From positions 1 through 64,000 of the IMG/VR virus record IMGVR_UViG_3300029286_000009: a DNA stretch of 64,000 nt. One strand, 5' to 3'. Below, piece by piece: positions 27,267 to 35,932 of the stretch. Source of the DNA: a virus. Position 1 is the first letter of the stretch. Each line of letters opens with the position of its first letter. The translations under genes and the position numbers were made by a program. Under the pieces are notes generated by a model. The model was given only the letters and a program-made list of their open reading frames with translations, had not been told where the DNA came from and searched no databases.

Positions 27267-28275
27267 CCGTTCAAAGGTAGAGTATGTTAAGGAGATCGCA
27301 GACCCCGAGCTAGTGGCTTCTAGCTTGGGTGTTCATTTTTATGGGCACAGAGGAAGGTATTTGCGTGCAGCATGCCCGGTACATAACGGGGATAATAAAA
27401 CAGCTTTTAGTCTAGATATACAGACTGGGGCGTGGGCTTGTTTCACAGAAGGTTGTCATCATGGCTATAGTGATATAATTGGGCTAGTAGAATTGGTACG
27501 TCGGTGCAATTTTATTGAAGCAATTAAGTATATCGCCGCGTTGTCAGGTATTAATCTGGATAATTCTACATCAGACGATGTGGCGGGGGCTTTGTATCGT
27601 AAGGATGTGCGTGATTTTGTTAATAGAACAAATAAAGTTCATTCTGGGACCGATTTGGGTACTATAATTAATATAGAGGAACAAATTCATGGATGGGTTA
27701 CTTGCCGGTCCGACTATTTTACAAGGAGGGGTTACACACCAAGCATACTAGACTATTTTGAGATTGGATCATCCTATGATGCAAGAAGAACACCGCGTGA
27801 GATCATACCCATACGTGATATGAATGGTCGGGTGGTAGCTTTAGATGGTAGGCGTACGGACTCCGATGAAAATCCCCGCTATTTAATAAATCCACCGGGA
27901 TTTGCAAAGGGGGGAGTTCTATATCATTACCATAAGGCTAAAGATTACATAGCCGTTTTCCAAGGGAAGATTTTTGTGGTGGAAGGGTACAAGGCTTGTT
28001 GGTCAATGGTGCAAGCAGGTTACTTGAACACAGTAGCATGTATGGGAGCTGGATTTCATGGGCAGCAAGCAGGAGTTCTGTTACAGAACATGTCCTTACA
28101 GAAAGTGATAGTAGTTTTGGACGGAGATATTGCAGGTAGAAATGGAGCTAGAAGAACTAAAAGTGAACTTAATCATCTTTGTGAAATATCAATGGTAGAT
28201 ATGCCAGAGGGGGAAGACCCCAGTACACTACCACCAAATGTTTTACATTCACTACTATATCCGCATATTAACTAA
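27202..28275 (+). CDS. dnaG: DNA primase, DnaG-like
   Basis: Residues about 58-86 form a CHC2 zinc-binding domain: CPVH, then C-x4-C in WACFTEGC. The TOPRIM core follows, with the strand KIFVVEGY near residue 256 carrying the conserved Glu, and VIVVLDGDIAGR near 304 carrying the Asp pair. At 357 residues it lacks the C-terminal helicase-binding domain of cellular DnaG (about 600 residues), as in many phage primases. It would make RNA primers for lagging-strand synthesis. The start ATG lies inside dnaB, so the two genes are probably translationally coupled. Confidence 0.88.
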   Translation: MSIQLYHNSRRKKSKPLSSQIDRSKVEYVKEIADPELVASSLGVHFYGHRGRYLRAACPVHNGDNKTAFSLDIQTGAWACFTEGCHHGYSDIIGLVELVRRCNFIEAIKYIAALSGINLDNSTSDDVAGALYRKDVRDFVNRTNKVHSGTDLGTIINIEEQIHGWVTCRSDYFTRRGYTPSILDYFEIGSSYDARRTPREIIPIRDMNGRVVALDGRRTDSDENPRYLINPPGFAKGGVLYHYHKAKDYIAVFQGKIFVVEGYKACWSMVQAGYLNTVACMGAGFHGQQAGVLLQNMSLQKVIVVLDGDIAGRNGARRTKSELNHLCEISMVDMPEGEDPSTLPPNVLHSLLYPHIN

Positions 28276-28295
28276 TAGGAGAAAATGCTAAAAAC

Positions 28296-28967
28296 ATGGA
28301 AGAAGTTTACAATCCTTACACACAACAGCAGACGCCAGCACAACCACAACAACAAGTAGTTTATAATCCGCAACCGAATAGCTATACTGCGGCAGGGCAA
28401 CAGCTTCCGCCACAGCAACAACAGGTGTACGTGCAGCCCCCACAGCCAGTACCGCAGCAGGTTCAACCACCTGTGTATCCGCAGAACGGGCAACTGGGGC
28501 AACAACCACAGCAAGCTAATGTTTACAATCCTTATGCTCAGGGCGGGGGGCAGCAAGCCCCAGTTCAAGCCCCACCAGCTCAGGCCCCGAGGACAGTGTT
28601 TCCGAAGTTGCCTACACAATCGGGGCAACCCATGGGTAACCGGCATCTTGTTGTAATTGATGGGTATCTTAACTCTCCTAAATATACACCTCTTGCTAAT
28701 GGTGCTCGTTTGGGTTTCTTTATTTTATGGGAGAGACAAATATGGGAAAATGGTCAGCCTAAAAGAGATCAGAACGGTATGATTGAGATACGTGATGAGC
28801 GATTCTTGTGTCAGGCATGGGGTGATTTAGCCAATGGTCTTGCTCAACTACCAGAGGGTACCCCGATCACTATCTACGGAATGGTGAACAGGTGGAATGC
28901 GGCACGACAAGGACAGCCCGATAATTGGCTCACTGATATTAGGGTAAATAAGGTTGAACTACTGTAA
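28296..28967 (+). CDS. ssb: SSB-like protein with N-terminal disordered tail
   Basis: Residues 1-105 are almost entirely Gln, Pro, Tyr, Asn and Gly, with repeated VYNPY/VYNPQ units (EEVYNPYTQQQ, ANVYNPYAQGGG). This is a low-complexity disordered tail. Residues about 110-223 resemble an OB-fold: GNRHLVVIDGYL, RLGFFILWERQIWE, ERFLCQAWGDLA and TPITIYGMVNRW. That pattern is typical of single-stranded DNA-binding proteins. The order is the reverse of standard SSB, which has the OB-fold first and the tail last, and the acidic C-terminal tip is absent. AGGAG lies 13 bases before the ATG, a rather long spacing. It probably coats single-stranded DNA at the fork. Confidence 0.6.
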   Translation: MEEVYNPYTQQQTPAQPQQQVVYNPQPNSYTAAGQQLPPQQQQVYVQPPQPVPQQVQPPVYPQNGQLGQQPQQANVYNPYAQGGGQQAPVQAPPAQAPRTVFPKLPTQSGQPMGNRHLVVIDGYLNSPKYTPLANGARLGFFILWERQIWENGQPKRDQNGMIEIRDERFLCQAWGDLANGLAQLPEGTPITIYGMVNRWNAARQGQPDNWLTDIRVNKVELL

Positions 28968-28973
28968 GACGAA

Positions 28974-29777
28974 ATGAATCAAGATTATTATCAGACATTA
29001 GGGGTGTCCAAGGGTGCGTCGGACGAAGAGATAAAGAAGGCATACCGCCAATTAGCGATGGAGACACACCCAGATCGAAATCCTGATGACCCCAAAGCAG
29101 AAGAGAGGTTTAAACAGATTGGGGAAGCGTATGAAGTGCTTTCTGACCCACAAAAGAGAGCACAATACGATCACCCCAATACGTTTGGGAGTTTTCCGTT
29201 TAATCATGTTTTCTCGGCGTTCGGGGGCGGATTTAATCCATTTTCCGTGGAACGCCCACCCCCTTCTCCGATCCCCCGTGGAACTATACGAGGGAGGAAT
29301 TTAGAAATAAATATTAAGGTATCTCCTTTTGATCTATTGTTGGAAAAAGAGATATTAATTAACCTACCACGGATGACGCATTGCAAGAGTTGTGGCAGTC
29401 GCGGAGCAGATTTAAAGCACTGTGAAGCATGCGGGGGTTATGGAGTTAAACGTGATGTAAAAGTTGGTGGACACCAGAGAATCGTAAGAGAAACCCCTTG
29501 TAGTGATTGTCAGGCGACTGGGATTATAAAGGAGAATATGTGTAATGATTGTGGTGGGACTGGGCTTGTGACCTCCTCTGAAATGGTTAAGATAAAATTA
29601 CAAGCTGCAGTGGGTAACACGTTAGTTCTACCTGACATGGGGCATTTTGGTCCGTATGGGGGTCCCCCTGGACAGTTAATAACTTATATTGATATTATAT
29701 TTCCAGAATCTATCCCAGATGAAGCAAAAAAGAAAATAGAGGAGGCAGTCAATTTAATTAATCAACAAGGAAATTGA
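28974..29777 (+). CDS. dnaJ: DnaJ-type co-chaperone
   Basis: Residues 1-68 are a J domain with the HPD signature ([11 protein letters not shown]), which stimulates Hsp70 ATPase activity. A short Gly/Phe-rich linker follows (residues about 72-100). Next is a DnaJ zinc-finger region with four repeats: [24 protein letters not shown] and CNDCGGTG. The protein has 267 residues, against about 370 for bacterial DnaJ. The C-terminal substrate and dimerisation domains are mostly missing, apart from a short beta segment ending in DIIFPESIP. It probably recruits host DnaK to replication or assembly complexes. It lies between ssb and ruvC. Confidence 0.88.
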   Translation: MNQDYYQTLGVSKGASDEEIKKAYRQLAMETHPDRNPDDPKAEERFKQIGEAYEVLSDPQKRAQYDHPNTFGSFPFNHVFSAFGGGFNPFSVERPPPSPIPRGTIRGRNLEINIKVSPFDLLLEKEILINLPRMTHCKSCGSRGADLKHCEACGGYGVKRDVKVGGHQRIVRETPCSDCQATGIIKENMCNDCGGTGLVTSSEMVKIKLQAAVGNTLVLPDMGHFGPYGGPPGQLITYIDIIFPESIPDEAKKKIEEAVNLINQQGN

Positions 29778-29778
29778 T

Positions 29779-30342
29779 ATGCGTATAGTAGCAATTGATG
29801 GGGCATTGAACCATAGTGGGTGGGTAGTATTGGATGTTGATGCTGAGAAACTAGAAAGTATTAAATCAGTAAAAAATGGGAAAATAGTGCCAAAGACAAA
29901 TATGTCTTTGGCTTCTAAACTTTTGTATATTAGACAAGAGCTCATAAAACTGTTTAGGACTTACGAGCCAGATATGATTGTGTTTGAGGACACATATGCA
30001 GGTAAAAATCCCAAGACAACTTCTCGGCTAAATAATGCAAAGGGTGTCATCCTTATGACTGCTTATGAGTGGCTGAACAAGGAACCCGCATGTGTTAAAG
30101 CGATAGAGGCGCGTGCTTGTCTGGGTTTCAAAAACGGTAAAGAGCCCAAGAGGGAACCTTGGGAGTATTTTAGGGCTAAATATAAATTAAAAATGGGTTT
30201 TAAGGCAGGGAATGATATTACAGATGCTTACACGTTAGGGTGGTGGTACGTAAAGTCAACAGGAGAAGGTTGTGTGGAACGAAAAAAGCAAAGTTTACGA
30301 CTAAAGAAGGTGGCTACCCGTGATAACAAAAGATATGGATAA
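29779..30342 (+). CDS. ruvC: RuvC-like Holliday junction resolvase
   Basis: At 187 residues it is close to RuvC length. The RNase H-fold acidic residues are in place: Asp7 in VAIDGALNHSGW, Glu70 in MIVFEDTYAG, and Asp146/Asp149 in GNDITDAYTLG. Basic residues (KKQSLRLKK) near the C-terminus would contact DNA. It would resolve four-way junctions made by the recombinase encoded upstream and debranch DNA before packaging. The start ATG is two bases after the dnaJ stop. Its 3' end overlaps the next gene by 23 bases. Confidence 0.8.
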   Translation: MRIVAIDGALNHSGWVVLDVDAEKLESIKSVKNGKIVPKTNMSLASKLLYIRQELIKLFRTYEPDMIVFEDTYAGKNPKTTSRLNNAKGVILMTAYEWLNKEPACVKAIEARACLGFKNGKEPKREPWEYFRAKYKLKMGFKAGNDITDAYTLGWWYVKSTGEGCVERKKQSLRLKKVATRDNKRYG

Positions 30343-30580
30343 TAAAATAACAACATTTACCAAGCCCCGCCGGATCGAAAAGACCGGTAGAACTATTTAT
30401 ATACAACAGCTGGATGGGAATAAGCTATCTGGTCGTTTAGTTGGGCATCGTTCTAATATATTTATAGTTGAGGATTCTAAAGACGGTATATTAAAAGAAA
30501 TACATAGAGCTACAATTGTAAGATTTATGTTGGTTATAGATGGTGGTAAATCGAAGATAAAAGGAGGGGAGGATGAGTGA
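30320..30580 (+). CDS. Hfq/Sm-like small RNA-binding protein
   Basis: I choose GTG 30320 because GAAGGTGG stands seven bases upstream; ATG 30335 is the alternative. The protein has about 86 residues. The core IYIQQLDGNKLSGRL, then SNIFIVED, then KEIHRATIVRF follows the Sm1-Sm2 strand order. It resembles bacterial Hfq, in which a G-x-K-L-x-G motif is followed by a YKHAIS motif. Here IHRATI takes the place of the latter. Hfq-type rings bind U-rich or A-rich RNA and pair regulatory RNAs with messages. The C-terminus is acidic and basic mixed. It overlaps the first glycosyltransferase gene by eight bases. The assignment rests on pattern alone. Confidence 0.45.
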   Translation: MITKDMDNKITTFTKPRRIEKTGRTIYIQQLDGNKLSGRLVGHRSNIFIVEDSKDGILKEIHRATIVRFMLVIDGGKSKIKGGEDE

Positions 30581-31943
30581 TGATTTAACTTTAGACCAGC
30601 ATATTGTTGCATTAGAAGCAGCTGGTTATGTTATTAAGAATCCTGAGGAACCCAGGAAGAAAATAAGGCTTATATACTATGGAGACTCTCCTAGTGTAGC
30701 GACTGGTTTTGGTAAAGTTGCAAGTAATATTCTTCCCCGTTTATGGGAAACAGGTGACTATGAAATTATGTGTTTTGGTGTGAATTACTGGGGTGTTCCT
30801 CATCCTTATCCCTTCCAAATCTATCCGATGTTACCTAATCACCAAGGCGACCCTTATGGGCGAGAGAAGGTGATGCAAGTCATACCCAATATTGATTTTG
30901 ATATTGCTTTTTTCCTCCAAGACTCTTTTATCATGACCTTTATACCCCAGCTAATCGAGGAATGCAAAAAAAAGGGCAAAAATTTCAGAACCCTTTCTTA
31001 TTTTCCTATAGACGGGACCCCATGGCCTGAGTGGATTGAAGCGATGTCTGCAACGGACATCTCCGTTACATATACGGAGTGGGGTAGGAAAGAGTGTGTA
31101 AAAGCTTATCCACCTATTGGTGATAAGCTACAGGTAATACCACACGGCATTAGCTTGAAGGAGTTTTACCCAAAATCTCCTGAAGAGAGATTACAAATAA
31201 GGAAGATGCTCTTCGGGCAGTATGCAGATAAGTTTATAGTAATCAATGTGAATAGGAATCAGCAACGTAAAGATTTGCCCAGGTCAGTAATGGCGTTTAG
31301 AGAATTCAAAAAAGATTGCCCAGATAGCGTAATGTATTTTCATTGTGCAGAACAAGATGTGGGATGGAATATGCCCAGGATAGTACAACATTTAGGACTG
31401 AAGCCTGGAGAAGATGTGTTATTTCCACGGGACTTTAATGTCAATCAGGGGTTTCCTGTAGCGTGGATGAACGATTTATATAACGCCGCAGATGTGAATA
31501 TCAGTACAACCCTTGGCGGCGGGTGGGAACTTTCTAGCGTAGAAGCCCTAAGTTGCCGAATTCCTTGCATTTTTCCCAATAACTCGGCCCTGACTGAGAT
31601 TTTTGCGGATGGGCGTGGGTTCTTATGTAGGAGTGGAGATACCCCAAATATGCGCGGAGCCTTTCCCATGGATAACGACATCATACGACCTTTTACTAAT
31701 ATAGAAGACATGGTTAAATATCTTAAGCGACTTTATGAGGACAAAAAATCAGGCGGGCGGATTGCTAAGCAGATGACCGATAAAGCTTATAAATGGGTAG
31801 TGGAGAACTTACAGTGGGAGAAGCACATCGTACCAAGATTTGATGCAATGTTTAGGGCACTCTATGCTGACTTGCAGACTCCGCAGGAGAACAAGTTGAT
31901 ACAGGAAGTCGGGAAGGGCTGGAGAAAGGGAGAGGTTATCTAA
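30573..31943 (+). CDS. GT-B glycosyltransferase (family 4-like)
   Basis: A strong site AAAGGAGGGGAGG precedes the ATG. The 456-residue protein has the two-Rossmann GT-B layout. An N-terminal acceptor domain starts RLIYYGDSPSVATGFGKVAS, a hinge follows near residue 200 (QVIPHGISLKEFYP), and then a nucleotide-sugar domain. The latter has INVNRNQQRKDLPR, the acceptor-site pattern SSVEALSCRIPCIF with its conserved Glu, and GTPWPEW upstream. It would transfer a sugar from a nucleotide donor. It is the first gene of the glycan island and is followed after one base by an endonuclease gene that interrupts the glycosyltransferase series. Confidence 0.8.
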   Translation: MSDDLTLDQHIVALEAAGYVIKNPEEPRKKIRLIYYGDSPSVATGFGKVASNILPRLWETGDYEIMCFGVNYWGVPHPYPFQIYPMLPNHQGDPYGREKVMQVIPNIDFDIAFFLQDSFIMTFIPQLIEECKKKGKNFRTLSYFPIDGTPWPEWIEAMSATDISVTYTEWGRKECVKAYPPIGDKLQVIPHGISLKEFYPKSPEERLQIRKMLFGQYADKFIVINVNRNQQRKDLPRSVMAFREFKKDCPDSVMYFHCAEQDVGWNMPRIVQHLGLKPGEDVLFPRDFNVNQGFPVAWMNDLYNAADVNISTTLGGGWELSSVEALSCRIPCIFPNNSALTEIFADGRGFLCRSGDTPNMRGAFPMDNDIIRPFTNIEDMVKYLKRLYEDKKSGGRIAKQMTDKAYKWVVENLQWEKHIVPRFDAMFRALYADLQTPQENKLIQEVGKGWRKGEVI

Positions 31944-31944
31944 A

Positions 31945-33921
31945 GTGTCAAGGAAGTATACTCTAGAGGATATTAGAAGAATATTATCAGAAAAGGGATA
32001 TGAACTACTTTCTGATACTTATACTTCAGCTATGTCCCCGATTTCTATACAATGTTCGTGTGGGCACATTATTAAAATATCCCTGTCCAATTGGAAGAAG
32101 AGGGGTTGTACACGTTGTAATCAACTAGAGATTGAAAAACTTAAGCAAGAGGAGATTCAACGAGCAACTTTAGACTTAGTAAGCCACGGGTTCGATGTGG
32201 TTGTTTGTCCAGACCAAATATCTTTACCATTTACATTGCGGTGTCAACAAGGACATCAATTTTCAAAGAAGTATTGGTATGTAGTCAATGATACCTATAA
32301 ATGTATGGAGTGTGAGAAAGAAAAGAGATGGGACGAATCCAAGATCAGGTGCGTAATAGAACAAGAAGGCTATACTATAGAGTCTATTAGGGTTAGAGGT
32401 GTAAATACTTCTATTTCGGTAGTGTGTCCAGAGGGACATCATTTTACCATTAAGTTCAAATCCTGGTTGGAAGGAAAACGTTGTAGACGGTGTAAGGGTG
32501 TCCTAGTTAATTTAACAATAGGCGAGGTAAGAAAGTATATAGAGTCCGAAGGCTACCGACTGCTTTCTAACAATTTTAATGGTATACAGTCAATGCTTGA
32601 GGTCGAATGTCCAGAGGGGCATCGTTATAAAGTTAGTTGGTCAAACTGGTGGCATAACAAAAGGCGATGCAGAAAATGCTTTGGTACAGTTAAACCAGAA
32701 ATTGAATACATTAGTAAGACCTTGGAGAAGGAAGGGTATAAACTACTGTCTACAGAATATGTAAACGCCAAATCTAACTTAGAGATGATATGTCCTGATG
32801 GACACATATTTACACAGCAATGGAATACGTGGAGGAATGGTTCTCGTTGTCCTACGTGCTTCGGAACACCAAAAATTGATTTTGGTTGGTTAAAAGATAG
32901 GTTTATGGAAAAGGGTATTACAGTGATGTCCTCGCACTATGAAGTGAGCCAGTCTAAACTTGATGTTGTATGTGAGAAGGGGCATAAATTCAAATATTCA
33001 TGGGCAGACTTTAGACGTAATGGGGCTTGCCCATTTTGTAATTTTGGTTCCTCAAAAATGGAGAGAGATATTAAAGAGTATGTTGAGTCCTTGGGATTTG
33101 AAGCCGAGGCCAACAACCGGCGTGTAATTCACCCACTTGAAATTGATGTATTTATTCCAGAAATTATGGTGGGCATTGAGACATGCGGTCTTTATTGGCA
33201 TTCACAGCTGGCTGGAGAAAAAGATTACAAATATCATTTCAATAAGTTGGAAAAATGTGAGGCGGTGGGAATAAGGTTAATTACAATATTTGAGGACGAA
33301 TACTGTAATAACAAACCTTTGGTGTATAAAAGAATTGCACATATTTTAAATAAAAATTATGGCGAAAAAATATATGCCCGAAAATGCCTAGTTTCTCGTA
33401 TAGATGCAGATACGGCTAATAAGTTTGTGGAAGAGAATCACTTACAGGGTGTGGGACAAGCCAATATCCATTTAGGGGCGTTCTACAACGGAACCTTGGT
33501 TGCTGTCATGACCTTCTCCAGCAATCTTACTGTCAGGAATATACAAAATCGTCCAGGACTGTGGGAGCTAAACAGATTTTGTGGAAGCCAGGATAAGGTG
33601 GTTGTAGGAATAGCTTCAAAGATGCTAGCATACTTTGAACGGTGCTATGTTTGGAACACCATTTTATCATTTGCTGATCGTAGGTGGTCTGAAGGTCGTG
33701 TCTACAGTAGTTTAGGGTTTGAACTTCTGAAAAAAACTAAACCTGATTACTGGTATTTAATAAAATATCGTAAAAGATTACATCGTTCTAATTTGCAAAA
33801 GGATGAGAATGACGACCCTTCTCTAAGTGAATGGGAAAATAGGCAGTTACAAGGGTATGATAGGATTTGGGATTGCGGTAGTATAAAGTTCGTAAAATAT
33901 AATACCAAAGAGGTAATATAA
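31945..33921 (+). CDS. Zinc-ribbon repeat homing-type endonuclease
   Basis: The start is GTG. Residues about 1-370 are six tandem modules of about 60 residues. Each has a helical half (EKGYELLS-like) and a zinc ribbon with C-x-x-GH and C-x2-C: CSCGH/CTRC, CQQGH/CMEC, CPEGH/CRRC, CPEGH/CRKC, CPDGH/CPTC and CEKGH/CPFC. The C-terminal part has a nuclease-like segment (EIDVFIPEIMVGIETCGLYWH, LITIFEDEY) and a conserved tail with LGAFYNGTLVAVMTFS and SFADRRWSEGRVY. This architecture is known in free-standing phage homing endonucleases, where the ribbons read DNA. It lies between two glycosyltransferase genes and overlaps the next start at TAATG. Confidence 0.7.
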   Translation: MSRKYTLEDIRRILSEKGYELLSDTYTSAMSPISIQCSCGHIIKISLSNWKKRGCTRCNQLEIEKLKQEEIQRATLDLVSHGFDVVVCPDQISLPFTLRCQQGHQFSKKYWYVVNDTYKCMECEKEKRWDESKIRCVIEQEGYTIESIRVRGVNTSISVVCPEGHHFTIKFKSWLEGKRCRRCKGVLVNLTIGEVRKYIESEGYRLLSNNFNGIQSMLEVECPEGHRYKVSWSNWWHNKRRCRKCFGTVKPEIEYISKTLEKEGYKLLSTEYVNAKSNLEMICPDGHIFTQQWNTWRNGSRCPTCFGTPKIDFGWLKDRFMEKGITVMSSHYEVSQSKLDVVCEKGHKFKYSWADFRRNGACPFCNFGSSKMERDIKEYVESLGFEAEANNRRVIHPLEIDVFIPEIMVGIETCGLYWHSQLAGEKDYKYHFNKLEKCEAVGIRLITIFEDEYCNNKPLVYKRIAHILNKNYGEKIYARKCLVSRIDADTANKFVEENHLQGVGQANIHLGAFYNGTLVAVMTFSSNLTVRNIQNRPGLWELNRFCGSQDKVVVGIASKMLAYFERCYVWNTILSFADRRWSEGRVYSSLGFELLKKTKPDYWYLIKYRKRLHRSNLQKDENDDPSLSEWENRQLQGYDRIWDCGSIKFVKYNTKEVI

Positions 33922-35060
33922 TGCCGATAGAAATAAAGATAAAGGGTATAAAAATAACAGGAAATCCCTTCGATGCAAGTGGTTACGGCAGGGGCACACT
34001 TAACTGGATTAAATGCTTGCATAAATTAGGTGTTCCTATGTGGCTCAATCCTGTTACTTTTGAAAAGAGTCGCCCTGAACTTAAAGATGACTTTGAACTA
34101 TTAGATGCACTAGCTCGCTCACCTCGTCCTTACGACATTAACTTTGTGCGGTTGAGCCCAGAGGTAGGCGTCAAAGCCTTTGAAGATGGTAAGATAAACA
34201 TCCTTAGTACAGCTTGGGAAACTAGCAAGTTAGACCCCCTTTGGGTTGAATGTTGTAACCGCTTCAATGCTGTATTCGTAGAAACTGAATGGTCTAAGGG
34301 GGTATTTGTAGACTCGGGTGTTACTGTACCAGTGTTGGTAGTTCCGAATTGTATAGATGTTAATTACTATAAACCTAAAAGTGAGGTTAATACTGGACAG
34401 TATACATTCTATTCTATTCAGCAATGGATAGAACGTAAAAACGGTATAGGGCTACTCAAGGCTTATTTTAATGCGTTCTCCCCTGACGATAATGTTTTGT
34501 TGATTTTGAAAACATACATAACTAGAATGGATGATCTACAAAATCAACAAGGTATAATAAAGGGACATATCGATAATTTAAAGAAGTCTTTGAATCTGAA
34601 ACAGGGGTATCCACCGGTTTATTTAGTTACTGATAATCTAAGTGATACAGAACTAAAGGAAATGCATGAGCAATGTGATTGTTATGTGCTCCTAGACCGT
34701 GGAGAAAGTCTAGGGTTACCTTTTATGGAGGCAGCTGCAGCGGGTAACCCAGTTATAGCAACGGATTGGGGCGGTTCTAGGCAGTTTCTGCATTCAGGTA
34801 ACTCTTATTGCGTGCCGTATCAACTTACTTTCGTTGAGAATATGATGTGGAATCCATTCTATAACGGAACGCAATGCTGGGCAGACCCAAACTTACCTGA
34901 AGCGGCTAAAATAATGCGACATGTGTATGATAATAGAAATGACGCGTTTAGTATGGGTATGCGGGCACGAGAAGATATGCGTTCTAAGTTTAACGAAGAA
35001 ATAATTGCAAAGGCTTTATTGGGGGCCATTGCCGAGGTAGTTTCTGGGGTCAAAATATGA
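33921..35060 (+). CDS. GT-B glycosyltransferase (family 4-like)
   Basis: The 379-residue protein begins with GNPFDASGYGRGTLNW, typical of the acceptor-domain loop in this family. The donor domain includes FYSIQQWIERKNGIGLLKA and the signature RGESLGLPFMEAAAAGNPVI with the E-x7-E-like acidic pair, then ATDWGGSRQF. It would add a sugar from a nucleotide donor to an unknown acceptor. The start overlaps the endonuclease stop (TAATG), and the next gene overlaps its end at ATGA. It is related in layout to the glycosyltransferase at 30573, so the pair may be a duplication separated by the nuclease insertion. Confidence 0.8.
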   Translation: MPIEIKIKGIKITGNPFDASGYGRGTLNWIKCLHKLGVPMWLNPVTFEKSRPELKDDFELLDALARSPRPYDINFVRLSPEVGVKAFEDGKINILSTAWETSKLDPLWVECCNRFNAVFVETEWSKGVFVDSGVTVPVLVVPNCIDVNYYKPKSEVNTGQYTFYSIQQWIERKNGIGLLKAYFNAFSPDDNVLLILKTYITRMDDLQNQQGIIKGHIDNLKKSLNLKQGYPPVYLVTDNLSDTELKEMHEQCDCYVLLDRGESLGLPFMEAAAAGNPVIATDWGGSRQFLHSGNSYCVPYQLTFVENMMWNPFYNGTQCWADPNLPEAAKIMRHVYDNRNDAFSMGMRAREDMRSKFNEEIIAKALLGAIAEVVSGVKI

Positions 35061-35932
35061 TTTCTGTTATAGTTAGTATCATGGACCGCACTCATCTACT
35101 CAAGCATAGCATGGAAGCGGTGTTAGAAAACAGGAGAGCAACCCCTTGCAATGATATACTAGAAGTGAATGTATGTGATAGCGGTTCCACCGATGGACTA
35201 GAAGATTATTTAGAGGAGCTAAGCAACAAGGAATACATTGGTAGAGTAAACAAATGGTATTTGGATGAAACAAAGAGTCCTTATAAAAAGCGGTTTAATT
35301 GCCCTGCTTTGATTTACAACTGTATGGTTAATGCTTCCTCGGGTGAGTACATATTAAAAATTGACCCTGAGTTTACGTTCATAACTGATACGTTTATGGA
35401 CAAAGCTTTATTTATTTTGCGGGATGAGAACAGACCAGCAATAGTTATGCCCTTACCACATCACGTATATGATTTTGAATTTAGTAGTGTGCAGGATATA
35501 AGAGATAAATATAAAGGATATGAATACGCAACACACATCACACGAGAAACTGCTCCACGTTGCAATGTCTACTACGGGTGTATTTTCAGACGCGTCGACT
35601 ACATAAATTTAGGTGGAATAGATGTTCGCTTCTTAAATTCAGTCGGGAGTGAAGATGACCATATGATGGATAGGTGGCGGGCTGTGTATGGGGAGAATAA
35701 TGTAGTAACGTTATTAGAGGAAGAAGGAGTTCACTTGTGGCACGGTGAGTGGGGTAAGGGTGTTCCAGCCCATTTATATACTTGGGTGGATGTAGGTGTA
35801 AATCTACGAAATTCCCTTAAGCATATAAATCCCAATGATGGGAAGTTTAATTCTATAAAGTGGCCTGAATTGGTATTGGACTCGTGGCGTCAAGGCAAAC
35901 AAATCATTTCAAAAAGGGTGGTACAAGATTGA
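35057..35932 (+). CDS. GT-A glycosyltransferase, family 2-like
   Basis: The N-terminus ISVIVSIMDRTHLLKHSMEA and VCDSGSTDGLEDYLEEL are the typical nucleotide-binding start of GT2 enzymes. The metal-site strand reads ILKIDPEFTFITD, so the usual D-x-D is D-P-E. Later, NLGGIDVRFLNSVGSEDDHMM supplies the catalytic acidic segment, followed by GVHLWHGEWGKG. A related pattern (IIKTDPEIVFRDPW, AIHLWHGANQ) occurs in the protein encoded from 56719, indicating paralogues. It has 291 residues and no membrane segment, so it probably acts on a soluble acceptor. It overlaps both neighbours. Confidence 0.75.
   Translation: MISVIVSIMDRTHLLKHSMEAVLENRRATPCNDILEVNVCDSGSTDGLEDYLEELSNKEYIGRVNKWYLDETKSPYKKRFNCPALIYNCMVNASSGEYILKIDPEFTFITDTFMDKALFILRDENRPAIVMPLPHHVYDFEFSSVQDIRDKYKGYEYATHITRETAPRCNVYYGCIFRRVDYINLGGIDVRFLNSVGSEDDHMMDRWRAVYGENNVVTLLEEEGVHLWHGEWGKGVPAHLYTWVDVGVNLRNSLKHINPNDGKFNSIKWPELVLDSWRQGKQIISKRVVQD

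Noticed and set aside
28272-28646. A 124-codon - strand frame over the Gln/Pro-rich SSB tail
   Set aside because: It is an artefact of the repetitive CAG/CCA codons read on the other strand (Leu/Trp-rich), with no gene context.
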